From: Rhizobium sp. Q54
Lineage (GTDB): Bacteria; Pseudomonadota; Alphaproteobacteria; UBA828
Direction: 5' to 3'
Assembly (NCBI GenBank): GCA_945892755.1
Contig: CAMDDO010000020.1
Coordinates: forward strand, 1 to 42,836
Length of the DNA stretch: 42,836 bases
Part shown: piece by piece, positions 25,347 through 34,340 of the stretch
Layout of the letters: each line of letters opens with the position of its first letter
Numbering within the stretch: position 1 is the first letter of the stretch
The notes under the pieces: model-generated
What the model saw: only the letters and a program-made list of their open reading frames with translations
Told to the model about the DNA's origin: nothing
Databases searched by the model: none
Program-made: the position numbers and the translations under genes

Positions 25347-25360
25347 TTGACCTGAGTCAA
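25347..25360. promoter_or_regulatory. FNR/NnrR-type binding site upstream of nirK
   Basis: TTGAC-CTGA-GTCAA is a perfect 5-4-5 inverted repeat of the CRP/FNR superfamily type, centred about 84 bases before the nirK ATG. At the usual -41.5 position it would give a leader of roughly 40 bases, a class II activator arrangement for low oxygen or nitric oxide. Confidence 0.75.
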
Positions 25361-25371
25361 AGCGGGTGAAT

Positions 25372-26511
25372 TCACGGGCTCTTGCCGCCATCCCAGGCCG
25401 TGACGATCTCGGCGGCCTTGCGCTTCGTGATGACCGTGCGCGCGGGCTCCACCGCGCCGTCGATCCGCGCCGGAAACAGCACCTCGATGAACGGGTCGCG
25501 GCCCTCATGGCGTCGCACAAAGCCACGCGCGGCGGTCTGCGGGTGGTCGACCATCTCGGCCAGCTCATGGACCGGCTCGAAGCAGCAATCGATCGGCTCA
25601 AGTCGAGCATTCCACACGGCTAGCGTCTCGGTCTCGAACAGTGCGGCGACCTCGGCGATCAAGGCGGTCTGCGGCGTGGTCTCCCATTGCCGCGCCACCC
25701 AATCGGTTCGGCCGACCGCGGCGCAAAAATTCGCCCAGAATTTATCTTCGAGCGCGCCGAGCGACACGAAGCGGCCATCCTTGGTGCGATAGATTTGATA
25801 GAACGCCGCGCCACCGGTGAGGAAGGCTTCACCGCGCACGACCTCATGGCTCGGCCGGGTCAATGCGGTCAACGCCCATTGGCTCCAGGGCAGCGGGCTC
25901 TCGGCGATCGAACAATCGATATAACAGCCTTGGCCCGCACCGCCCGGCCGGTCGCGCCCGATCAACGCGCCCTGGATCGCGAGCGCGGCGTGCATGCCGC
26001 TCGAATAATCGGCGACCATGGGAAAGCTCGCATAGGGCCGCGCGGCGCTGCCACTCAAAGCGAGCGCGCCGAACAGCGCCATATAATTGATGTCGTGCCC
26101 GCCCTTCAATCGGTAGGGACCGCTCGCGCCCCAGCCCGACAACGAACAACGGATCAGCCGTTTGTTGAGCGCGGCGAGCCGCGCATCGGCGAAGCCGAGC
26201 CGGTCCAACACACCCGGCCGATAGGACTCGAGAAAGACATCGGCGCGCACGACGAGCGCTTCGAGATCGGCCTTGCCGGCGGCTGATTTGAGGTCGAGCT
26301 CGACATAGGATTTGCCGCGATTGATCACCTTGTACCAGGCCGAGACGCCGTCGCGATCGAGTGGGCCGATCTTGCGCATCGGCTCGCCGCCCGGTGGCTC
26401 GATGCGGATCACATCGGCGCCGAGATCGGCCAGGATCAGCGAGGCATAGGGCCCCGGCGCGTACTGCGACAGATCGAGGACGCGAACACCTTCGAGAAAG
26501 CGGAAGGGCAC
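25372..26511 (-). CDS. CoA-transferase family III / alpha-methylacyl-CoA racemase-like protein
   Basis: CaiB/BaiF superfamily enzyme, 379 residues. It begins with the family block GVRVLDLSQYAPGPYASLILADLGADVIRIEPP. GGHDINY (His139) and MVADYSSG (Asp168) match the catalytic His and Asp of alpha-methylacyl-CoA racemase, so epimerisation of 2-methylacyl-CoA thioesters is more likely than CoA transfer. At about 380 residues it is close to racemase length. The substrate is unknown. It lies upstream of nirK on the same strand, but the FNR box and promoter region separate them, so nothing ties it to nitrite reduction. Confidence 0.87.
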   Translation of the reverse strand: MPFRFLEGVRVLDLSQYAPGPYASLILADLGADVIRIEPPGGEPMRKIGPLDRDGVSAWYKVINRGKSYVELDLKSAAGKADLEALVVRADVFLESYRPGVLDRLGFADARLAALNKRLIRCSLSGWGASGPYRLKGGHDINYMALFGALALSGSAARPYASFPMVADYSSGMHAALAIQGALIGRDRPGGAGQGCYIDCSIAESPLPWSQWALTALTRPSHEVVRGEAFLTGGAAFYQIYRTKDGRFVSLGALEDKFWANFCAAVGRTDWVARQWETTPQTALIAEVAALFETETLAVWNARLEPIDCCFEPVHELAEMVDHPQTAARGFVRRHEGRDPFIEVLFPARIDGAVEPARTVITKRKAAEIVTAWDGGKSP

Positions 26512-26534
26512 GGACGGTTAGGCGCGGCCAGCGC

Positions 26535-28847
26535 TCAGCGTGCGTATTCCGGCACTTTGGGCTTGGGCTTGCCGCCCTTGGGCGCCCTTGGTTCCGACGG
26601 TGGGAAGCTGAAGCGCAGCGCACCCTCGTCGAGCTCGACCACGACACGCCCGCCCTTGGCGAGCTTGCCGAACAGCAGTTCATCCGCCAGGGCCTTCTTG
26701 ATGTGCTCCTGAATGACGCGCGCCAAAGGCCGCGCACCATTCGCCTTGTCGTAGCCCTTCTGAGCGAGCCAGTGGCGCGCCGCCGGGCTTACCTCGATCT
26801 CGACATCGCGATCGGCGAGCTGCAATTCGAGCTGAATGACGAATTTGTCGACCACGCGCTCGACCACCTCGGGCTCGAGCCCCTTGAACGGGATGATGGC
26901 GTCCAGCCGATTGCGGAACTCGGGCGTAAACATGCGCTTGATCGCCTCTTGGTCTTCGCCCTCGCGCTCGCTGCGGCCGAAGCCGATTGCGGCCTTGGCC
27001 AATTCGGAGGCCCCGGCATTGGTGGTCATGATCAAGATCACGTTGCGGAAGTCGACCTTCTTGCCGTTGTGGTCGGTGAGCTTGCCGTAGTCCATGACCT
27101 GCAGAAGGATATTGAACAGATCGGGATGCGCCTTCTCGATCTCGTCCAACAGCAACACCGCGTGGGGATGCTGGTCGATCGAATCGGTCAGCATGCCGCC
27201 CTGGTCGAAGCCGACGTAACCGGGCGGCGCGCCGATCAGGCGCGAGACCGAGTGGCGCTCCATGTATTCCGACATGTCGAAGCGAATGAGCTCAACGCCG
27301 AGCACGCTCGCGAGCTGGCGCGCGACCTCGGTCTTGCCGACGCCGGTCGGGCCCGAGAACAAATAGCAGCCGAGCGGCTTCTCGGGCTCGCGCAGGCCCG
27401 CGCGGCCCATTTTGACCGCGGTCGCGACCGCCTTGATCGCGTCGTCCTGGCCGAACACGACGCGCTTCAAATCTTCTTCGAGGCGCTCGAGCGCGGCCTT
27501 GTCGCCGCGGCTTACGCTCTTTTGCGGAATGCGTGCGATCTTGGCGACGATCTCCTCGACCTCCTTGACGCCGATCACCTTCTTGCGCTTGCTCTCGACC
27601 TTCAGCATCTGCGCGGCGCCGACCTCGTCGATCACGTCGATCGCCTTGTCGGGCAATTTGCGATCATTGATGTATTGCGCCGCAAGCTCGACCGACGCGC
27701 GGATCGCCTCCTGCGTGTAGCGCACATTGTGGTGCTTCTCGTAATAAGGCGCGAGGCCGCGCAGGATCTTGACCGCGTCTTCCACCGTCGGCTCGTTGAT
27801 GTCGATCTTTTGGAAGCGGCGGACCAGGGCGCGGTCCTTCTCGAAGTAGTTGCGATATTCCTTGTAGGTGGTCGAGCCGATGCAGCGCAGCGAGCCGGCC
27901 TGGAGCGCGGGCTTCAGGAGGTTCGAGGCGTCCATCGCGCCGCCCGAGGTGGCGCCCGCGCCGATCACGGTGTGGATTTCGTCGATGAACAGGATCGCCT
28001 TCTCATGCGACTCGATCTCGGCGAGTACCGCCTTGATGCGCTCTTCGAAGTCGCCGCGATAGCGCGTGCCGGCCAGGAGCGCGCCCAGGTCGAGCGCGTA
28101 GATCGTGGCATCGGTCAGAACGCCTGGCACGTCGCCCTCGACGATGCGGCGCGCCAGACCTTCAGCGATCGCGGTCTTGCCGACGCCGGGATCGCCGACA
28201 TAGAGCGGGTTGTTCTTGGTGCGCCGGCACAGAATTTGAATGGTGCGCTCGACCTCGGCCTCGCGCCCGATCAAGGGGTCGATGCGGCCGTCGCGCGCCT
28301 TTTTGTTGAGATTGACGCAATACGAGGTCAGCGCGTCCTGGCCCTGCTTGACCACCTTCTCGGCGGCGGCGCCTTCATCGCTGCCGCTGACCGGCTGGCT
28401 CGCGCCCCGGCCCGGCACCTTGGCGATGCGGTGCGAGATATAATTGACCGCGTCGAAACGCGACATGTCCTGCTCTTGCAGGAAGAAGACCGCGTGCGAT
28501 TCGCGCTCGGAGAACAGCGCGACCAGCACATTGGCGCCCGAGGTCTCGCCGCGCCCCGACGACTGCACATGCAGCACGGCGCGCTGGATGACGCGCTGGA
28601 AGCCTTGGGTCGGCTTGGCGTCGCTCAGGTGCGGCAGGACGAGCGATTTGAGTTCGGTGTTGATGAAGCCGATCAGATCATTCTTGAGCTTCTCGACGTC
28701 GACCCCGCAAGCCTTGAGAACCGGCACCGCGTCGAGGTCGTCGGTCAGCGCGAGCAGAAGATGCTCGAGCGTGGCGAATTCGTGGCGTCGCTCGGTTGCG
28801 AGGCTGAGCGCCCGATGAAGCGATTTTTCGAGGTTGGGCGACAACAT
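26535..28847 (-). CDS. clpA: ATP-dependent Clp protease ATP-binding subunit ClpA
   Basis: AAA+ unfoldase that feeds substrates, including N-degron proteins brought by ClpS, into ClpP. It has 770 residues, the family's usual length. The N-domain (about 1-145) begins [14 protein letters not shown]. The first AAA+ module has Walker A GDPGVGKT at 218-225. The second has Walker A GPTGVGKT near 500 and [11 protein letters not shown] as Walker B. There is no ClpB middle domain, which distinguishes it from ClpB. clpS lies nine bases upstream on the same strand, giving the standard clpS-clpA operon. Confidence 0.97.
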   Translation of the reverse strand: MLSPNLEKSLHRALSLATERRHEFATLEHLLLALTDDLDAVPVLKACGVDVEKLKNDLIGFINTELKSLVLPHLSDAKPTQGFQRVIQRAVLHVQSSGRGETSGANVLVALFSERESHAVFFLQEQDMSRFDAVNYISHRIAKVPGRGASQPVSGSDEGAAAEKVVKQGQDALTSYCVNLNKKARDGRIDPLIGREAEVERTIQILCRRTKNNPLYVGDPGVGKTAIAEGLARRIVEGDVPGVLTDATIYALDLGALLAGTRYRGDFEERIKAVLAEIESHEKAILFIDEIHTVIGAGATSGGAMDASNLLKPALQAGSLRCIGSTTYKEYRNYFEKDRALVRRFQKIDINEPTVEDAVKILRGLAPYYEKHHNVRYTQEAIRASVELAAQYINDRKLPDKAIDVIDEVGAAQMLKVESKRKKVIGVKEVEEIVAKIARIPQKSVSRGDKAALERLEEDLKRVVFGQDDAIKAVATAVKMGRAGLREPEKPLGCYLFSGPTGVGKTEVARQLASVLGVELIRFDMSEYMERHSVSRLIGAPPGYVGFDQGGMLTDSIDQHPHAVLLLDEIEKAHPDLFNILLQVMDYGKLTDHNGKKVDFRNVILIMTTNAGASELAKAAIGFGRSEREGEDQEAIKRMFTPEFRNRLDAIIPFKGLEPEVVERVVDKFVIQLELQLADRDVEIEVSPAARHWLAQKGYDKANGARPLARVIQEHIKKALADELLFGKLAKGGRVVVELDEGALRFSFPPSEPRAPKGGKPKPKVPEYAR

Positions 28848-28856
28848 GGGACTGGC

Positions 28857-29183
28857 CTACTCCTTTTCCATCGTGCACTGCAGGGGATGCTCGTGCCGAC
28901 GCGCAAAATCGCACACCTGGGTCACCTTGGCTTCGGCGACCTCATAAGGATACACGCCGCAGATGCCAACGCCACGCCGATGAACATGCAGCATAATCTG
29001 AGTAGCCTCTTCCTGGCTCTTGGCGAAGAAGCGCATCAAGACGATGACGACGAACTCCATCGGCGTGTAGTCGTCGTTTAGCAGCAGCACTTTATACATG
29101 GACGGCTTTTTGGTCTTGGGCTTGACCGCCGTCACGACGCCGGTCTGCCGCCGCGTCTCGCCGTCCTTGTTATCGCCGCTCAT
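28857..29183 (-). CDS. clpS: ATP-dependent Clp protease adaptor ClpS
   Basis: Adaptor that recognises N-end-rule residues and delivers the substrate to ClpA. It has 108 residues, with a flexible N-terminal tail (about 1-30) and then the core [16 protein letters not shown], where the NDD acidic residues contact the substrate amino terminus. [21 protein letters not shown] carries the conserved HxxG-type His of the pocket. The start ATG (MSGDNKDGE) was chosen because residues further upstream do not match the family. A perfect TATAAT -10 element lies about 40 bases upstream. Confidence 0.96.
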   Translation of the reverse strand: MSGDNKDGETRRQTGVVTAVKPKTKKPSMYKVLLLNDDYTPMEFVVIVLMRFFAKSQEEATQIMLHVHRRGVGICGVYPYEVAEAKVTQVCDFARRHEHPLQCTMEKE

Positions 29184-29225
29184 CACGTCTGGGTTGTGCC
29201 GCTCACCAGGGTCGCCGCGCCGCGC

Positions 29226-29231
29226 ATTATA
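29226..29231 (-). promoter_or_regulatory. -10 element of the clpS-clpA promoter
   Basis: On the minus strand the sequence reads TATAAT exactly, 42 bases before the clpS ATG. The -35 region at 17-base spacing (CGACTT) is weak, so activation or an alternative spacing may apply. The 281 bases between ndk and clpS hold no gene I can support. Confidence 0.5.
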
Positions 29232-29464
29232 CACGGGCCATCCGTTCAAAGTCGTTAAGCTCGAGGCAAGACCCGGAGGGCATGACGGAATATGGGATGC
29301 GGCGGGGCGCGTGACCAGACGCGATCGCTGCCCTTTGCGGTTTGCCACGGCAAGGGCGTGACCTACATTCGAGGCCGCGCGTCGGGGCGGAAGCGCGTTG
29401 CGGGCCCGCCCGAAAGGACCGGCCCAGGCGTGGTCTGCGAGGCTCGGTGCGTCCGCGCCCCGGA

Positions 29465-29887
29465 TCAGCCGACGATCTCGATGTCGGCGAAAAAGAAACG
29501 GATTTCGCTCGCGGCATTCTCGGACGAATCGGAGCCGTGCACGGAATTGGCCTCGACCGATTCGGCGAAATCCTTCCGAATCGTGCCGGGCGCCGCATTG
29601 GCCGGGTTGGTCGCGCCCATGATTTCGCGATTGCGCGCGACCGCGTTCTCGCCCTCAAGCACTTGGACGACCACGGGACCCGAAATCATGAATTTGCAAA
29701 GGTCGTTGTAGAATGGCCGCGCCTTGTGGACGGCGTAGAAGGCTTGGGCCTGTTCCAGCGTCAGGCGGAGGCGCTTCTGGGCGATAACGCGCAGCCCGCC
29801 CTTCTCGAGCCGGGCGACGACCTCGCCGGTCAGATTACGCCGGGTCGCGTCCGGCTTGACGATGGAAAACGTGCGCTCGATCGCCAT
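29465..29887 (-). CDS. ndk: nucleoside diphosphate kinase
   Basis: Transfers the gamma-phosphate of ATP to NDPs by a phosphohistidine intermediate, balancing NTP pools. It has 140 residues, the standard length. The active-site His117 lies in the invariant NSVHGSD. The N-terminal block [11 protein letters not shown] and the [18 protein letters not shown] segment are diagnostic. The start at [13 protein letters not shown] is preferred over the nine-codon longer frame. A TATAAG element about 35 bases upstream may be its own promoter. It lies between clpS and holC on the same strand, each well separated. Confidence 0.98.
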   Translation of the reverse strand: MAIERTFSIVKPDATRRNLTGEVVARLEKGGLRVIAQKRLRLTLEQAQAFYAVHKARPFYNDLCKFMISGPVVVQVLEGENAVARNREIMGATNPANAAPGTIRKDFAESVEANSVHGSDSSENAASEIRFFFADIEIVG

Positions 29888-29954
29888 GGCGAGAAGTCCC
29901 CATTCATTGTGCAAGCGGTCTTATAGGGGTTCGCGCCGCGCCGGGCAACCGAAC

Positions 29955-30404
29955 CTAAGCCTTCTTTTCCCAGCGCCCGCCATCGGCCTGCTGCCAATAG
30001 GTCACGGCATGGCCCTCGGTCTTGCGCGCCTTCCAGCGCTGCCGCGCGGCCTCGACCGCCGCGGCGTCACCGCCATCGAACATGTCGAGGCAACGCGCAA
30101 AACCTTGTAGATGCTCGGGCTCGACGCCGTCGATCAGCACCAGCACATCGGCCGAGTTGGGATTCTCCGCCTTGGCGGTCAAGTAGATCGGCTGGCGCTC
30201 GGGCCTGCCGTCGCGCTCGGTGCCGTGGGCCAGGAACGAGCCCGGATCATAGCTCCAGAGCGTCGCATCGAGCCAAGCCACACGCTCCGCCGAGCCAGCC
30301 ATGACGAGCGCGCGGTGGCCGCCCTCGATCACCTTCTCGAGCAGGCGGGGCAGCGCCTTTTCGAGCGGCGTGGTACGCAAATGATAGAAGCCGATCTCGC
30401 TCAC
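29955..30404 (-). CDS. holC: DNA polymerase III chi subunit
   Basis: Accessory subunit of the DNA polymerase III clamp loader that links it to SSB. It has 149 residues, matching HolC: EIGFYHLRTTPLEKALPRLLEKVIEGGHRALVM at the start, LDATLWSYDPGSFLAHG in the middle and the DVLVLIDGVEPEHLQGFARCLDMFDG block. Its GTG start overlaps the TGA of pepA (GTGA), the widely conserved pepA-holC arrangement, so translation is probably coupled. Confidence 0.95.
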   Translation of the reverse strand: MSEIGFYHLRTTPLEKALPRLLEKVIEGGHRALVMAGSAERVAWLDATLWSYDPGSFLAHGTERDGRPERQPIYLTAKAENPNSADVLVLIDGVEPEHLQGFARCLDMFDGGDAAAVEAARQRWKARKTEGHAVTYWQQADGGRWEKKA

Positions 30405-31906
30405 TTCGCCTCGTAATAGTCGTGCACGAGGCGCTCCAAGAGGCGCACGCCATAGCCGCTGGCGCCCTTCGGCACCAAAGCGCTATCGCCGTTCTTCATC
30501 CAGGCCATGCCGGCGATATCGAGATGCGCCCAGGGCACGTCATTGACGAAGCGCTGGAGAAATTGCGCCGCGGTGACGCTGCCCGCCTCGCGACCCTTGC
30601 CGACGTTCTTCATGTCGGCGATCTCGGAATTGATGTCCTTGTCGTATTTGTCGCCGAGCGGCATGCGCCAGAGTTGTTCATCAACCGCCTTGCCGGCCGC
30701 GATCAGCCGATTGGCGAGCTCGTCATTATTGCAGAAGAGCCCGGCCTGATAGGTGCCGAGCGAAATCACGATCGCGCCGGTCAGCGTCGCGAGGTCGACC
30801 ATGAATTTCGGCTTGTAGGTGGCCTGCGCGTACCACAGCACGTCAGCCAGCACGAGCCGGCCCTCGGCGTCGGTATTGATCACTTCGATGGTCTGACCGG
30901 ACATCGACGTCACGACATCGCCGGGGCGCTGCGCCTTGCCGTCCGGCATGTTCTCGACCAGGCCGACCAGGCCGACCGCGTTGAGCTTGGCCTTGCGCCC
31001 GGCCAGCGCCTTCATCAGCCCGATCACACAACCGGCGCCGGCCATGTCGTATTTCATCTCTTCCATGCCGGCCGCCGGCTTGATCGAGATGCCGCCGGTG
31101 TCGAAAGTCACGCCCTTGCCGACGAAGCAGACCGGTTGCTGGTCGAAACCGTCGGGCGCGCCGTTCCAGCGCATGATGCCGAGCTGAGATTCGCGCGCGC
31201 TGCCCAGACCGACGCCGAGCAGAGAGTGCATGCCCAGCTCCCTCATGCGCGCCTCGCCTAGAATTTCCACGTCGATGCCCATGGCGGAGAGCGTTCGGAT
31301 GTCGGCGGCGATCGCCTCGGGGTGCTTGACGTTGCCTGGCTCGGAGACAAGGTCGCGGGTGAAATAGACCCCCTCGGCGATCCTCTCGAGCGGGCTATAG
31401 GCGGCGCGCGCGCCATCGACATCGGCGCACATCACGACGATCTCGACCAACGAGGGCTTGTCATCGTCCTTCTGCTTGGTGCGGTATTTGTCGAAGCGGT
31501 AACTGCCAAGATAGGCGCCATAGGCCGCCGCCGCCGCCATGCGCGCGACAGAGAGCGAGCCGCCCTCGATCGGGTCGATCACGATCGTCGCGCTGCGCTC
31601 GCCCGCCTTGTTGAGCGTGCCGATGACGCTGCCGCCGAGCTGCTCGAGCTTTGGCACATCAACTTCGGAGGCCTTGCCAAGCCCGCAAAGCAGAATGCGA
31701 TCCAATGTAAGTCCGTTCGGCGCGACAATGGCGAGTTGCTGGCCCTTCTTGCCCTTAAATCGGCCGGTTGCAATCGCACGCGACAGGGCGCCACCGGTCC
31801 GGCCATCGAGTAACCGGCCGGTCGGCCCAAGCACCCGTTCCTCGAGCACGGCGACCACGATGGTGCCCTGATTGGGCACGGCGATGCCGGCAAAATCGAT
31901 CTTCAT
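30401..31906 (-). CDS. pepA: leucyl (cytosol) aminopeptidase
   Basis: M17-family, two-metal aminopeptidase releasing N-terminal residues from peptides; the E. coli enzyme also binds DNA. It has 501 residues, the usual length. The catalytic domain shows GKGVTFDTGGISIKPAAGMEEMKYDM, with Lys and Asp metal ligands, and the family signature NTDAEGRLVLADVL. The ATG has a GGAGG site five bases upstream, so the longer open frame is not used. It is divergent from lptF and upstream of holC, exactly as in many proteobacteria. Confidence 0.97.
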   Translation of the reverse strand: MKIDFAGIAVPNQGTIVVAVLEERVLGPTGRLLDGRTGGALSRAIATGRFKGKKGQQLAIVAPNGLTLDRILLCGLGKASEVDVPKLEQLGGSVIGTLNKAGERSATIVIDPIEGGSLSVARMAAAAAYGAYLGSYRFDKYRTKQKDDDKPSLVEIVVMCADVDGARAAYSPLERIAEGVYFTRDLVSEPGNVKHPEAIAADIRTLSAMGIDVEILGEARMRELGMHSLLGVGLGSARESQLGIMRWNGAPDGFDQQPVCFVGKGVTFDTGGISIKPAAGMEEMKYDMAGAGCVIGLMKALAGRKAKLNAVGLVGLVENMPDGKAQRPGDVVTSMSGQTIEVINTDAEGRLVLADVLWYAQATYKPKFMVDLATLTGAIVISLGTYQAGLFCNNDELANRLIAAGKAVDEQLWRMPLGDKYDKDINSEIADMKNVGKGREAGSVTAAQFLQRFVNDVPWAHLDIAGMAWMKNGDSALVPKGASGYGVRLLERLVHDYYEAK

Positions 31907-32078
31907 CCAGGCCTCCGCATTAGCGCATGAAAGGGAGCTCCGGCGCGACGACACGCCGGAAAAGCGTGCGACAAGCTATAACGAAGCTGCCTCGCCCGTG
32001 AAGCCATTATGAACGCCCGGTTGTGCCGGGCCGAACGGGCCTGTTTCGGGGCGCTGGCGCACGATTCCTCCGAGCCGC

Positions 32079-32090
32079 TATACTGACTTC
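32079..32090 (+). promoter_or_regulatory. -10 element implying a leaderless lptF transcript
   Basis: TATACT ends six bases before the lptF GTG. A start point at normal distance would fall on or next to the first codon. No Shine-Dalgarno sequence precedes the GTG. The -35 at 17-18 base spacing is weak. Confidence 0.4.
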
Positions 32091-33224
32091 GTGCGCCGCT
32101 ATCAGATTTACCTCGCCCGCCAGCTCTTAGGCCCGTTTCTGCTGGTCGCGTTCAGCCTGACGGCGGTCATCTGGCTGTCGCAGTCGCTTCGTTTCATCGA
32201 CCTGATCGTCAATAAGGGGCTGTCGCTCGGCACGTTCCTCTATCTCGGCATGTTGCTCATGCCGTCTTTCCTCGGCGTCATCCTGCCGATCGCCTTGTTC
32301 TGCGCGCTGCTTTTCGTCTTCAATCGGTTGACGCTCGATTCGGAAATGATCTCCTTGCGCTCCGCCGGCCGCGGACCCTGGGGCATCGCCGCGCCGGCGT
32401 TGGTGCTGGCCACCTTGGTCGCGCTCCTGGTCTATGCGATCAACTTCTACTTCACGCCGGCGAGCTACCGGGAGTTCAAGGATCGCCAGTTCGTCATTCG
32501 CGGCGACTATTCGACGCTTTTGCTGCAGGAGGGCGTTTTTACGCCGCTCGGCAGCGGCCATACCGTCTATGTCCGCGCGCGCGGCGAGGGCGGCGTCTTG
32601 CTTGGCATTCTGGTCCATGACGAGCGCGACCCCGAGCGGCCGATTACGATGATGGCCGAGCAGGGGGAATTGGTGCGCAGCGACGAGGGTCCTCGATTCG
32701 TTCTGCTCAACGGCAACCGGCAGGAGATCGATCGCGAGCGAGGCCAATTGTCGTTGCTCTATTTCGACCGCTATGCGCTGGACCTTGGCGAACTCGCCGA
32801 GAAGCCTGGCGCGCGCTGGCGCGAGCCGAGAGAACGCTTCCTGCACGAGCTGCTTTACCCATCCTCAAGCGAGGACGATCAGCGCAACCTTGGCAAGTTC
32901 CGCGCGGAACTCCATCAGCGACTGGTCTCACCGCTCTACGCGTTCGCGCTGGTCTTGATCGGACTGGCGGCGCTGGTGACGGGCGAACACAATCGGCGTG
33001 GCCAGTGGCGACGCATCTTGATCGCGACCGGCGCCGCCTTGGCGTTCGAGGCGGGCGGCCTCGCCTTGATCAATTTGATCGCGAAGAACGCCGCGCTGGC
33101 GACATTGCTCTACGCCAATCTCGCGGTCGGATTGATCGTTCCGACGATCGTGCTGGGCCGCGGCGGCAAATTCCTGCCGCGCCGCCGGTCGGCGTCGCGC
33201 GACGCGCACGCGACGCCGCTTTAG
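32091..33224 (+). CDS. lptF: LPS export ABC transporter permease LptF
   Basis: Inner-membrane subunit of the LptB2FG complex, which extracts lipopolysaccharide from the inner membrane and pushes it along the Lpt bridge. It has 377 residues with three N-terminal helices, a large periplasmic beta-jellyroll (about residues 125-265) and three C-terminal helices. The N-terminus RRYQIYLARQLLGPFLLV and the FNRLTLDSEMISLRSAGRG coupling segment are typical. GTG start, with no ribosome-binding site. It opens the lptF-lptG-lptD-surA-rsmA operon and is divergent from pepA. Confidence 0.95.
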   Translation: MRRYQIYLARQLLGPFLLVAFSLTAVIWLSQSLRFIDLIVNKGLSLGTFLYLGMLLMPSFLGVILPIALFCALLFVFNRLTLDSEMISLRSAGRGPWGIAAPALVLATLVALLVYAINFYFTPASYREFKDRQFVIRGDYSTLLLQEGVFTPLGSGHTVYVRARGEGGVLLGILVHDERDPERPITMMAEQGELVRSDEGPRFVLLNGNRQEIDRERGQLSLLYFDRYALDLGELAEKPGARWREPRERFLHELLYPSSSEDDQRNLGKFRAELHQRLVSPLYAFALVLIGLAALVTGEHNRRGQWRRILIATGAALAFEAGGLALINLIAKNAALATLLYANLAVGLIVPTIVLGRGGKFLPRRRSASRDAHATPL

Positions 33225-33242
33225 GTCGGGGACAAAGCCTCG

Positions 33243-34337
33243 ATGCGCCTCTCGGGTACGCTCTCGATCTACATCAGCCGGCAGTTTCTGATCGGGCTCG
33301 GTATCGTATTCGGTTTGTTCGTGGTCACCGCCTTCGTGTTCGACACGGTCGAGTTGCTTCGACGCGGATCAGGCAAGGAAGCCGCGGCGTTCACGCTATT
33401 GATCGAAATGGCCCTGCTGCGAATTCCGTTCATGGCGCAAAAAGTCCTGCCCTTTGCCGCCCTGATCGGCGCGATTCTGTGCCTGACGCGCCTGACTCGA
33501 ACGCAGGAGCTCATCGTGGCGCGCGCGGCAGGCGTATCGGTTTGGCAATTCCTGCTGCCCGCACTCGCCATTGCGCTGGTGATCGGCGCGTTTGTCGTCA
33601 CGGCGTTCAATCCCTTCGCTTCGGCCATGGTGTCGCGTTTCGAGCAGATGGAAGCGCGCTATTTGCAGGGCAAGTCGAGCCTGCTCACGTTGTCGGACGC
33701 TGGTATCTGGCTCCGCCAAAACGGCGGCACGACGACCGATGTTGTCCACGCCCGGCGCATGACGCGCGAGACGCTTACCCTGCACGCCGTCGTGATCTTC
33801 CGTTTCGAGGCCAATGACCGCTTTGTCCAACGTATCGACGCCTCTGAGGCGACGCTCGAACAAGATCACTGGGATTTGAAAAACGCCATCATCACCGGGC
33901 CTGACCGGCCAGCGCAGAGCTTCGCGCATTACGCGGTGTCGACCGACCTTACGCTCGAACAGATCGAAAACAGCTTCGCGCCGCCCGAAACGCTTTCGTT
34001 CTGGGCTCTTCCCGGCTTCATTCGCGTGCTCGAGGAATCCGGCTTCTCGGCCGTTCGCCATAGGCTGCACTGGCACGCGACGATGGCGATACCGCTGCTG
34101 CTCTGCGCCATGGTCTTGGTCGGCGCGACATTCTCGCTGCGATTGACGCGGCGCGGCGGGATCTGGCTGCTCGTTGTCGCCGGCATATTGACCGGCTTCT
34201 TGCTTTATTTTCTTTCGGATCTCGTCCTGGCGCTTGGCTTGTCGGGCAAGATTCCGGCATGGCTTGCAGCTTGGGCGCCAGCCGGTATCTTCTCCTTGCT
34301 TGGAGTGGCTAGTCTCTTCCATCTCGAGGATGGCTAA
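33243..34337 (+). CDS. lptG: LPS export ABC transporter permease LptG
   Basis: The second permease of LptB2FG, 364 residues, with the same three-helix / periplasmic jellyroll / three-helix plan as LptF. SIYISRQFLIGLGIVFGLF begins helix 1, and the cytosolic coupling segment LTRTQELIVARAAGVSVWQFLLP contacts the LptB ATPase, which is not in this window. The ATG lies 18 bases after lptF, and lptD starts three bases after its stop. Confidence 0.95.
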   Translation: MRLSGTLSIYISRQFLIGLGIVFGLFVVTAFVFDTVELLRRGSGKEAAAFTLLIEMALLRIPFMAQKVLPFAALIGAILCLTRLTRTQELIVARAAGVSVWQFLLPALAIALVIGAFVVTAFNPFASAMVSRFEQMEARYLQGKSSLLTLSDAGIWLRQNGGTTTDVVHARRMTRETLTLHAVVIFRFEANDRFVQRIDASEATLEQDHWDLKNAIITGPDRPAQSFAHYAVSTDLTLEQIENSFAPPETLSFWALPGFIRVLEESGFSAVRHRLHWHATMAIPLLLCAMVLVGATFSLRLTRRGGIWLLVVAGILTGFLLYFLSDLVLALGLSGKIPAWLAAWAPAGIFSLLGVASLFHLEDG

Positions 34338-34340
34338 ACT

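Noticed and set aside
26361-29081. A 906-codon plus-strand open frame opposite clpA and clpS
   Set aside because: It mirrors the minus-strand clpA/clpS codons, has no domain I recognise and is rich in Arg, Asp, Leu and Ala as expected of complement shadows in high-GC DNA.
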